Shown here one piece after another: positions 1 to 7,612 of a stretch of DNA of 33,466 nucleotides. Under the pieces are notes generated by a model. That model did no database searches. It saw nothing but the letters and a program-made list of their open reading frames with translations, and was not told the DNA's origin. Position 1 is the first letter of the stretch; each line of letters begins with the position of its first letter. Made by a program: the position numbers and the translations under genes. This DNA is from Ignavibacteriota bacterium (GTDB taxonomy: Bacteria; Bacteroidota; Ignavibacteria; UBA10030), in NCBI GenBank assembly GCA_003819715.1, contig RPQN01000025.1, forward strand, positions 1-33,466. The letters are read 5' to 3'.

Positions 1-1847
1 TGAATAATCGGATGGAAAAACCCTCTGTCATCTACAAATCTTTCGGTGAATTCATGGAGCGTCGCATGAAAAGCTGAAGGAAAGACATCGGTGATACCGA
101 GAGGATAAATTCCGGATACGAATCCAATGGCGCTTTCATCAAACGGACGCGATGGTGACGCAGGAATAAGATTGCAGCCCAACCGGTCGGCAACAATTTC
201 CAGCGAGCGCCGGATATCGTTGGAGAACATTTCGGCTTCACGATCCCAACGTTCCGCCAATTCTCGCCGATGAATAATACGGGCGAGAGCTGCTGCAGAA
301 CGAATGCCTCTTAATCCCCAAAAGGAATCCCAATAGTATTGGTCCACCGTTCCGAAATGCTCGGCGCTTAAGCTTGGGGGAAGAAGTCCTTTATGTGTCG
401 TGGCAGACTCGTTGCTCTGTTTTCTTTTCTGAATAATCCACTCAGCACCGCGTTGAATATGCAGAAAGAGATGCTTGATCCAGGAACTTGAATGCGATAC
501 TGCAGCGTGCTGCTCAATCAGCCAGAGCGCTTCGCCGTTGGAATCCCATTCGCCGTCGGGCCCGCGAAAGAAACCATCCGATGTTTGTCGATCCGGAAAA
601 CCATCGATCACCTGCCGTGCACGACGATGAAATCCCAGCCGCTCTAATGCATACATCATCGGCGCCGCATCACGGAACCAAAAATGATGATAGAGAAAAG
701 GACCGGGAGAAATAAATTCACCGTCATGCAATTGCAGCAGCGTCAGGACATTCGCATCAAAGAGTTTTTGAAGACGTTCATCGGCAAGTTCGATCACAGC
801 ACCGGTTGACCGTTCTTTATTCCACCGGGCTTGATGTCTTTCCCTTCGCTGTTCAAAGGAGACGCGCCAGGTGGACTTTGGCGTTACGTGTGAAAGATCC
901 TTTTTTGTTCCTAATGCTACACTCATGTGAATTGAGCACTTTGCACTGGAAGCAAGTCTCACTTCAAATACGACTGCTGCGTTCGCCAGACCGTTCGGAC
1001 ACGACACCGAATGTTTCAGCCCTGTTCTGTCTGGTGAATTGCCGTGTGCCGCTTGTCGGCGAAGTATATTCACTGCATCCCCACGCTGACCGTTGGAACA
1101 ATATACTCTCTGCGGCACCTCAGCAAATACGAGTCCAAGACATTTATCGACATATAATTGTCTGCCGAGTTTGAATTCGATATGGTGAATCGGTGCAACA
1201 CCCTCTGGATTAAACGGCCGCAGAGCAAAGCACACCAATGCATCTGAAATTTGATCGGTCGTATTGGTTACGTGAACGGCTTGGAAAAGCACATCTCTTC
1301 CCTGGTTCGTGGTATCGACGAATGCTTCAATCTCCAATAAAATACCGTGAGCATCAAATCGAGTGGTTATTCTCGGTGCTTTCGTATCGTTTTCCTGACA
1401 TATCGGAATGGAAAGCGAAGGCAGGAATATCCTCCGGTCTGTCACAAGCCAAACATCGATCGACCATTCACGCGGCAGCGGTGTGAGTAATCCGCAAGGA
1501 TCGACAATAGCTTCATATTCTCCATTCGGACTGCCGAGCATTGTCCAATTTCGATGCGTCATGTTCAGAAGCAATGGATTTTGTGATCTCGCGACAAAGC
1601 TTGTGCTTTTGGGATCAAGTTGTCGATGCACCCAATAGGGATACACCCAGTCCCGCTTCATCTGCAGGATTGCGTAGTTCAGCAATCCCCGCGTTACCAT
1701 CGGAGCACTCAACTGAATCAATTCAGTTGGAAACCCGCTGCCGTTGATATCACTCAATTGACCGGCAATCTGCAGCTGCCGGATTGCAGCAGCAGGTACA
1801 CCAAGCCGCTTCAGTGTTTGTTCAAAAACAAAGGATGATACATTCAT
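1..1847 (-). CDS. Six-hairpin glycosidase-like / glycogen-debranching-like protein, N-terminal part; 3' end runs off the window
   Basis: Reverse-strand frame from ATG at 1847 (MNVSSFVFEQTLKRLGVPAAAIRQLQIAGQLSDINGSG...) read codon by codon to position 1 with no stop (about 615 codons). Contains FLYHHFWFRDAAPMMYALERLGFHRRARQVIDGF...SDGFFRGPDGEWDSNGEALWLIEQH, typical of alpha/alpha-toroid glycosidases. Missing from the ORF track, probably because it has no stop in the window. Confidence 0.75.
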   Translation of the reverse strand, partial: MNVSSFVFEQTLKRLGVPAAAIRQLQIAGQLSDINGSGFPTELIQLSAPMVTRGLLNYAILQMKRDWVYPYWVHRQLDPKSTSFVARSQNPLLLNMTHRNWTMLGSPNGEYEAIVDPCGLLTPLPREWSIDVWLVTDRRIFLPSLSIPICQENDTKAPRITTRFDAHGILLEIEAFVDTTNQGRDVLFQAVHVTNTTDQISDALVCFALRPFNPEGVAPIHHIEFKLGRQLYVDKCLGLVFAEVPQRVYCSNGQRGDAVNILRRQAAHGNSPDRTGLKHSVSCPNGLANAAVVFEVRLASSAKCSIHMSVALGTKKDLSHVTPKSTWRVSFEQRRERHQARWNKERSTGAVIELADERLQKLFDANVLTLLQLHDGEFISPGPFLYHHFWFRDAAPMMYALERLGFHRRARQVIDGFPDRQTSDGFFRGPDGEWDSNGEALWLIEQHAAVSHSSSWIKHLFLHIQRGAEWIIQKRKQSNESATTHKGLLPPSLSAEHFGTVDQYYWDSFWGLRGIRSAAALARIIHRRELAERWDREAEMFSNDIRRSLEIVADRLGCNLIPASPSRPFDESAIGFVSGIYPLGITDVFPSAFHATLHEFTERFVDDRGFFHPII

Positions 1848-1959
1848 AACGATTTGTTCTCTTGTCTTTTAATATACGCTCGCATCTTAACCGATACAAG
1901 ATAGGTGAACAGTCTTAACAAATTGGTAATGAATCGGTTATTGTTCAGCAAGAACCATT

Positions 1960-2784
1960 TTGTATCCTTATCAATATCTTCTTGAGGAAATGATTACCAT
2001 GGAATTAGCACAAGCGGTACAATTGCTCTTCACTGCGTTCTTCGCAGTGATCGTTCTTTTTTCGAATCCCCCCAAAGAGAACCATATCGCCATGGGAGAT
2101 TGTTATTATCAGGCATTCGATAATAAAGCAGCTCAACGGGAGTACGAGCAGGCGTACAATGAATCTCCAGCGAGTTATACTGCATTGCTTCGTATGGTTC
2201 GAACTCACAACGACAATGGAAGAATCCATCTGCATAAAGACTCAGATTCTGAACAGGCATATAAGAAAGCATTCGGTTTTGCAGACTCTCTGACACACCA
2301 TTATCCCGACAGCGCAGCAGCACATTTTTGGTATGCACTGTCAAAAGGAAGCCTTCTTCCGTTTGTCGGCCTTCAAGAAAAAATAGCTTTGGGGAAGGAT
2401 ATAAAATTGCACATACAAAAATCATTGGAATGCGATTCAACATTTACCTATGCCTATGTCGTTCGCGCGATTTTCAAACGTGAAGGGACAAAACTCAACT
2501 GGCTGGAAAAAGGAATTGTGCGTGCGGTATTCGGTGAGAATCTCTCTGGTTTCCTGGAAGCATCGGAACAATATTTGAAGACCGCTTTACGGTACGACTC
2601 GTCCAATTCATTCGCATACGATGAACTGTTTTGGACCTATACAGCGATGGGAAATAAATCCCTGGCGATATCTTCACTCCAAGAAGTGATACGGCGAGCT
2701 CCAAAGAATCTCCGGGAAAAGCAGCAGCAAGACGAAGCACGTGAACATTTTACAGAATTGTCAATGCCGATTCAAATCCATTGA
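1960..2784 (+). CDS. TPR-type protein with N-terminal hydrophobic segment, resembling the RMDN/FAM82 family
   Basis: N-terminal TM/signal-like segment, helical repeats, and AAHFWYALSKGSLLPFVGLQEKIALGKDIKLHIQKSLECDSTFTYAYVVRAIFKREGTKLNWLEKGIVRAVFG, which resembles RMDN proteins. The true start may be internal. Confidence 0.7.
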   Translation: MYPYQYLLEEMITMELAQAVQLLFTAFFAVIVLFSNPPKENHIAMGDCYYQAFDNKAAQREYEQAYNESPASYTALLRMVRTHNDNGRIHLHKDSDSEQAYKKAFGFADSLTHHYPDSAAAHFWYALSKGSLLPFVGLQEKIALGKDIKLHIQKSLECDSTFTYAYVVRAIFKREGTKLNWLEKGIVRAVFGENLSGFLEASEQYLKTALRYDSSNSFAYDELFWTYTAMGNKSLAISSLQEVIRRAPKNLREKQQQDEAREHFTELSMPIQIH

Positions 2785-2797
2785 TACGAGTTCTCTG

Positions 2798-3109
2798 TTA
2801 TGACGATGCTTCTGCTTGAAGATTCATCTGGAATCGCACCGCCATTTGACAAACATTCTCTAATGCAACAATCACGATAGCACTATAATATTTTGTCGAA
2901 TAAGAGATATCAGATGGCGTTTGCTGGAAATCGAGAAGACGCATAAGACGGCGCTCAATTGCAAGTGCATAGTAATTATTCCGGTCATATGCGAGAATCG
3001 TACGAACCCTTGATAAAGCAACTTCCAGATTGTGATGGTGAAGGTGCTCCTCAACAGACTGAAAGAGAGAAATAAGATCAGGAAAAGAAAATTGATTGTT
3101 CATCAACAT
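2798..3109 (-). CDS. Small TPR-like protein of unknown function
   Basis: 103-aa ORF, convergent with the upstream gene; helical motif VEEHLHHHNLEVALSRVRTILAYDRNNYYALAIERRLMRLL resembles the N-terminus of the protein at 26866. Confidence 0.6.
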   Translation of the reverse strand: MLMNNQFSFPDLISLFQSVEEHLHHHNLEVALSRVRTILAYDRNNYYALAIERRLMRLLDFQQTPSDISYSTKYYSAIVIVALENVCQMAVRFQMNLQAEASS

Positions 3110-3203
3110 CGTCCTTCATCATATTATTGATGCTTCCAGTATTTCACTATGATGAACTTATTTATTTCCTGAACGATGCGCAAGAAATAATTCGTTATCC
3201 TCC

Positions 3204-3220
3204 TGTAAAACTATTGTAAA
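3204..3220 (+). promoter_or_regulatory. Candidate 11-bp-phased direct repeat (TGTAAA-N5-TGTAAA) upstream of the response regulator
   Basis: TGTAAA at 3204-3209 and 3215-3220, 11 bp apart, ending 10 bp before the ATG at 3231. Confidence 0.3.
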
Positions 3221-3230
3221 CGAAAAGTAC

Positions 3231-3929
3231 ATGGCCACTGCAGGAAAATCTATACTTATTGTTGATCCGGAAACAGAAATATCTTCGATGCTGTTCAGCG
3301 TTCTTTCGCAGGATGGATATTGTGTGACATCCGCCTCCTCCGGCACGGAAGCGTTGAACCACCTGCAGTATTTGCCCGATCTCATCATCCTTGATCCACA
3401 ACTACCGGATATGAATGGATTGGACATTTTTCATGTTATCAAACAAAAACCCGAATTACACAATGTTCCTGTATTCATTCTGAGTTCAAAGGAAACAGAG
3501 ATAGATGAAATTATTAGCCTTGAAATCGGCGCTGATGATTATATCACGAAACCTCTGCAGGTACCACGGTTGAAAGCCCGGATACACGCCCTTTTTAGAC
3601 GGCAGGATCAACAGATCACCACTCAGGAAAATGAGACTGATATGATTACGATCGACGATCTTTCGATCCTGATTCCGCAATTTACAGTAGTCTGTGGAGA
3701 GGAATATATCGGATTTTCTAAAAAGGAATTTGAGATTCTCGTACTCATCGCAAAGAACCATGGACGGGTAGTGACGCGTCAGACGTTATTTCATACGATC
3801 TGGGGTCATGATGACAACTCAGCCAACCGAACAATAGATGTACATATTGGCCGCATACGAAAGAAACTAAAAAGCTATGCACATTACATCGAGACAGTGC
3901 CCGGTATCGGGTACCGGCTTCGCCAATAG
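3231..3929 (+). CDS. OmpR/PhoB-family response regulator (receiver + winged helix)
   Basis: Receiver motifs LIILDPQLPDMNG, FILSSKE, DDYITKP; C-terminal winged helix GFSKKEFEILVLIAKNHGRVVTRQTLFHTIWG...RTIDVHIGRIRKKL...VPGIGYRL. Confidence 0.92.
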   Translation: MATAGKSILIVDPETEISSMLFSVLSQDGYCVTSASSGTEALNHLQYLPDLIILDPQLPDMNGLDIFHVIKQKPELHNVPVFILSSKETEIDEIISLEIGADDYITKPLQVPRLKARIHALFRRQDQQITTQENETDMITIDDLSILIPQFTVVCGEEYIGFSKKEFEILVLIAKNHGRVVTRQTLFHTIWGHDDNSANRTIDVHIGRIRKKLKSYAHYIETVPGIGYRLRQ

Positions 3930-4289
3930 ATTTTCCAACATCATTCTCTCTCGTCTCTGTTCAAAATCGTAATCCTTTCATAATACCCGTCTAAAATCTC
4001 CATGACATATTTCACCATATGTAATACTAAGGTATCACTGCGCATAGGTTTCAAGGAAAGGACATGAAACATACAACTAATCGGTTAGTCACATCTGAAT
4101 CGAGAGTCGTGTTCTCTCTCCTGTCGTTCTCATAAATGACAGAACTACCATTAAAAGTCAGTGTGCTTCATTAACTCTATCCGGTCGCTATGCCAACCCA
4201 AACAAACAGCGATGGAGCATGTGGTGTGCTAACTTTCCGCGAGAAATGTATCTGTTTTCTCTCCGGAATGCAATACCTCAGCGGGGTCT

Positions 4290-4359
4290 GAGAAATCAGA
4301 ATTGAGAAATCAGAAAGCAGAATTCAGAAATCAGGAATCAGAATTCAGGGATCAGAATT
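4290..4359. repeat. Degenerate heptanucleotide tandem repeat (consensus CAGAA(T/A)T), 10 units
   Basis: Units read directly: gagaaat cagaatt gagaaat cagaaag cagaatt cagaaat caggaat cagaatt cagggat cagaatt. Confidence 0.85.
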
Positions 4360-4360
4360 C

Positions 4361-4380
4361 GGGCTTGATGAATCAAGCCC
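4361..4380. terminator. Perfect palindrome/hairpin just downstream of the dehydrogenase gene; possible terminator or REP-like element
   Basis: GGGCTTGAT-GA-ATCAAGCCC, 9-bp perfect arms, 3 nt beyond the stop codon of the minus-strand CDS; no clean U-tract. Confidence 0.6.
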
Positions 4381-4383
4381 CTA

Positions 4384-5679
4384 TTAGTTCGGCCTGACCT
4401 GCGGCGGTGGCGGTACTGGAGAGAGAATAAGGATACATTGCGTTATATCATCCGAACCGAGATAAATATTCCCGCGGAGGTCGACGGCAATTCCCACGGG
4501 ACGTCCCCAAATGGAACCCGCCGGAGATGTCGGCGTCGGCTGGAATCCTGTAATAAGGTCCGCAACATATTGGATGGTGGTGTCGGTATTGTTTCTAAAT
4601 TTCATGTAAATCACTTTGTACCCCGTCGGCACCGTGCGGTTCCATGAACCGCGCAGGACCACTAATGCCCCGTTGCGCAGCGTCAATGGGAGTGAGGGAT
4701 TGGATCCGGTAAACTCAATTGCCATCGGCGCTGAATGAGCCGGTATAAGCGCAACTGGAGGCACCATCGACCGTACGCGTGCGCTGTCCTCTTCGGTGAT
4801 GGGGAGCAGTTCCTGATATTCTTTGTGTGCATTAAAATCGAAGTATATACCGTTTCCGTACGCAAGCGGATGCCCGTAAAATCCTCCGTCACGGACAATA
4901 TCGATCCATTCGGGGGGAATTTTGTCGCCCTGCCAATCACTTCCGTTATTGTCCGCCCACAGCCGTCCGTTATGCATCGCCATGCCGACGGCATTCCGTA
5001 TGCCCGTTGCAAACGTCCTGCGGCCGGTTCCATCATCATTATATTCTTCGATGATCGAGCGGTGATCCTCCCGGCAGACGTTGCAGGAGGACCCGATCGA
5101 GAGATACATTTTCTTTTTATCCGGATCGAACACCATTGTCCGCGTATCATGGCCGCCCCCCGGCTGCCTGGCGCCCTGGGCAATATGATCTATAAAGACC
5201 TCTTTGGTTTCGTAAATGCCGTCGTGGTTCTTATCGGTGCATTTTATAATCCGCCGTTCTTCCGTCACATACAACGCGCCATTATAGAATTTGAGATCAT
5301 GCGGTGAGTGAAATCCCGAAACGGCGACAATGGCCTTATCGGCAACACCGTCGTGGTCTTTATCGGGCAGGGCAATAATTTCTCCGCTCCTCTTGTTCGC
5401 AACATAGAGCACGCTGTCCGGGCCCCATGAAAAAAACCGCGGCTTGCTCAACCGTCCGGTGTAAAATACTTTCACTGTATATTGTACGGGAATATTCAAG
5501 AGACGGCCTTCCGGGAATTTCCCTTTGAATTTTTTGGGTACCTCGACCGTATCAGAAATAAGATTCAATATTTTGAGATGACTTAATTTTGCGCCGGGCG
5601 GCAGCTCCTGTGCAGGACAGAATAAAAAGGCCAGCGTTACACACAACACGAAATACATCTTCATAGCTTCTCTCCGCAT
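4384..5679 (-). CDS. PQQ-dependent glucose/sorbosone dehydrogenase-like secreted beta-propeller protein
   Basis: N-terminal signal-like segment; FSWGPDSVLYVANKRSGEIIALPDKDHDGVADK..., GSSCNVCREDHR, RNAVGMAMHNGRLWADNNGSDWQGDKIPPEWIDIVRDGGFYGHP, typical of the family. Confidence 0.85.
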   Translation of the reverse strand: MRREAMKMYFVLCVTLAFLFCPAQELPPGAKLSHLKILNLISDTVEVPKKFKGKFPEGRLLNIPVQYTVKVFYTGRLSKPRFFSWGPDSVLYVANKRSGEIIALPDKDHDGVADKAIVAVSGFHSPHDLKFYNGALYVTEERRIIKCTDKNHDGIYETKEVFIDHIAQGARQPGGGHDTRTMVFDPDKKKMYLSIGSSCNVCREDHRSIIEEYNDDGTGRRTFATGIRNAVGMAMHNGRLWADNNGSDWQGDKIPPEWIDIVRDGGFYGHPLAYGNGIYFDFNAHKEYQELLPITEEDSARVRSMVPPVALIPAHSAPMAIEFTGSNPSLPLTLRNGALVVLRGSWNRTVPTGYKVIYMKFRNNTDTTIQYVADLITGFQPTPTSPAGSIWGRPVGIAVDLRGNIYLGSDDITQCILILSPVPPPPQVRPN

Positions 5680-5930
5680 TTCTTCTATTGTCTGGATATA
5701 AGTAAAAACCCTGGAAATGAAAACAAAAAAAGAAGTTTGTAAATTCCCCGCGATGCTCAGCCCTACGGAGAAGTGAACAGGATTTCTTCCTCACTCTTCT
5801 TTCCATCTTTTGCCGCATTCATACTGCGTTTTCCCGGTTCACTCATTTGTCATCGAGACATGGCTGACTACGAGAAATTGAAATAACCTGTCAAAGGTTT
5901 ACCAAGTATATGAAAATATGAAGGATTTAT

Positions 5931-6947
5931 CTATACTGCTGTCAGGACAATGACGGTCGTGTCGTCAAGAGGCTGCGTTGTTTGTGTAAATTGGTGCAGT
6001 GTCTCCCTGAGTGATGCGATGACCTGAGATGTCGGCAGCGCTGCAGAATTGTGCAAAAACTGTTCGAGCCGTTCTTCACCAAACTGTTCTTCGTTTTTAT
6101 TAAAAGATTCTACAACACCGTCCGTATATAGAACAACCCGATCTCCCTGTTGCAGGATAACAGAGTTCTGGAGGAATTCCGTCTGTTCAATCAATCCGAT
6201 CGCCGCGCCTGTCGGGATCAGCCATTCGATCGAGCCATCGGCATGCCGCAGCAGCGGAGGATTATGGCCGGCATTGCAATACGTCAGGGTGCGTGTTGCT
6301 TCATCGATCTGTGCCAGAAAAAAAGTGACAAATTTTGTCAGCCGGATGTTGTGACAGAATATATGGTTCAGCCGTTCAAGAACATCCGCAGGCTTTAATT
6401 TCTCCGGTGCAATGATCCGCAGCGATGCCTGGAGATTCGACATTAACAGACTTGCCGGCATCCCTTTTCCCATGACATCGGCTATGGCAAGCGCATGAGT
6501 GCCGTCCTGGAACCTGAGAAAATCGAAATAATCCCCTCCGACAATTCTCGCCGGCTGGCTGAACGCCGCAATTTCAAATCTCTTTATTTCCGGCAGGGTA
6601 TTCGGGAGAAGCGCCCGCTGTACTTTTTGTGAAAGCTCCAGATCGTATTCAAGTTTTGTCCGTTCTTCTCCTGATAAATGCTCCAGGCAGACGCAGGCGG
6701 AATAATCCATTTCCAGACGCGCCGCTTCGACCGATTCATGACACACTTCACACTGCCCCAAGGTATTCTCATCAGCTTTTTTGAGAAGGTGATCCAGGTG
6801 GTTGAGTTCCTCCTCGACCGCTTTTTTATCATTCGGGCCAATCCGGGTAGTCAGCGTAAAAGGATCTGTCTTATTGACAAACTCGAGGATAAACTGTTTA
6901 CGCTGAAGGATATTTTCCTTGAGCAGGGGGACAAGTTCTTTTTCCAT
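5931..6947 (-). CDS. SpoIIE/RsbU-type PP2C serine phosphatase with N-terminal DksA/TraR-like zinc-finger segment
   Basis: LELSQKVQRALLPNTLPEIKRFEIAAFSQPARIVGGDYFDF...ALAIADVMGKGMPASLLMSNLQASLR...NAGHNPPLL...VLYTDGVVES...DDTTVIVL; upstream CEVCHESVEAARLEMDYSACVCLEH. Track start is 7073; MEKELVPLL at 6947 is a more plausible start. Confidence 0.88.
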   Translation of the reverse strand: MEKELVPLLKENILQRKQFILEFVNKTDPFTLTTRIGPNDKKAVEEELNHLDHLLKKADENTLGQCEVCHESVEAARLEMDYSACVCLEHLSGEERTKLEYDLELSQKVQRALLPNTLPEIKRFEIAAFSQPARIVGGDYFDFLRFQDGTHALAIADVMGKGMPASLLMSNLQASLRIIAPEKLKPADVLERLNHIFCHNIRLTKFVTFFLAQIDEATRTLTYCNAGHNPPLLRHADGSIEWLIPTGAAIGLIEQTEFLQNSVILQQGDRVVLYTDGVVESFNKNEEQFGEERLEQFLHNSAALPTSQVIASLRETLHQFTQTTQPLDDTTVIVLTAV

Positions 6948-7080
6948 AGCACATGCTCCGGCGATTTCTCTGATATTACGAAAAATATAGAGTGAAAGTT
7001 CCAGACCGTCATTTAAAGATACGATATCAGCACATGGGCTTCCATCTCTCCAATATCCGCCATCCCATCCCATTCCAATC

Positions 7081-7109
7081 TTAACAATTTGATAACCAAA
7101 CGATTAACT
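7081..7109 (+). promoter_or_regulatory. Candidate Pho-box-like direct repeats
   Basis: TTAACA (7081-7086), ATAACC (7092-7097), TTAACT (7104-7109), spaced 11 and 12 bp, between divergent genes. Confidence 0.4.
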
Positions 7110-7176
7110 TCCGGCAATGTTCATTTTCGATATTTGTATCGTGCAATTGAGAACAATAAGGACAAAGGAGCATAAC

Positions 7177-7332
7177 ATGAAACAATGGATATCAGCCCAC
7201 ATTTTATCTGCCGAAGAATTGAGACTGGAAGAAAATATTCCCATCAGCAACCAGGAGTTCTTCCTCTCCTTGAGCTTGGTCGGTATCGCCCTTGCATTCT
7301 TTGGGATTATCATTCGAGTATTCGGAGCTTAA
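7177..7332 (+). CDS. Small single-TM protein (51 aa)
   Basis: MKQWISAHILSAEELRLEENIPISNQEFFLSLSLVGIALAFFGIIIRVFGA; ribosome-binding-like AAAGGAG 6 nt upstream of the ATG; shorter start than the track's 7117. Confidence 0.6.
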   Translation: MKQWISAHILSAEELRLEENIPISNQEFFLSLSLVGIALAFFGIIIRVFGA

Positions 7333-7341
7333 TGCAGCCCC

Positions 7342-7518
7342 ATGATAACAAACACAAATCAGAATGCCCGGCAAAGGCCATTGCTCATTCGGCATATCGT
7401 CGACCTGTTCGGCCGCGACGAAATGCAAGAAGTTGAAATTCAACGATCAACCGATGGAGAATATTTTCTCTTTCTCGGCTTAATTGCACTTGCGCTGTTC
7501 ATCCTGTGCTCTCTTTAA
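7342..7518 (+). CDS. Small single-TM protein (58 aa), absent from the ORF track
   Basis: MITNTNQNARQRPLLIRHIVDLFGRDEMQEVEIQRSTDGEYFLFLGLIALALFILCSL, translated by hand; starts 9 nt after the preceding stop and ends in a hydrophobic segment like its neighbour. Confidence 0.5.
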   Translation: MITNTNQNARQRPLLIRHIVDLFGRDEMQEVEIQRSTDGEYFLFLGLIALALFILCSL

Positions 7519-7612
7519 TGGATGCATCACCATCTTTATGAAATCGTTTTTCTACTGATAACAAAATAACTTAATCCATAACAATCACATATATATAAAG
7601 GAATAAATACAT

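Noticed and set aside
488-1838. Several + strand ORFs (75-122 aa)
   Set aside because: They lie antisense to a continuous reverse-strand coding frame with recognisable glycosidase-like sequence; low-complexity-free but not protein-like.
1915-1942. TTAACA-N5-GTAATG-N5-GTTATT as another Pho box
   Set aside because: Phasing is 11 bp but only the first hexamer matches well; AT-rich intergenic DNA can give this by chance.
7560-7585. ATAACA repeats before the porin as a Pho box
   Set aside because: The two copies are 20 bp apart, not 22, so they do not fit the 11-bp phasing.
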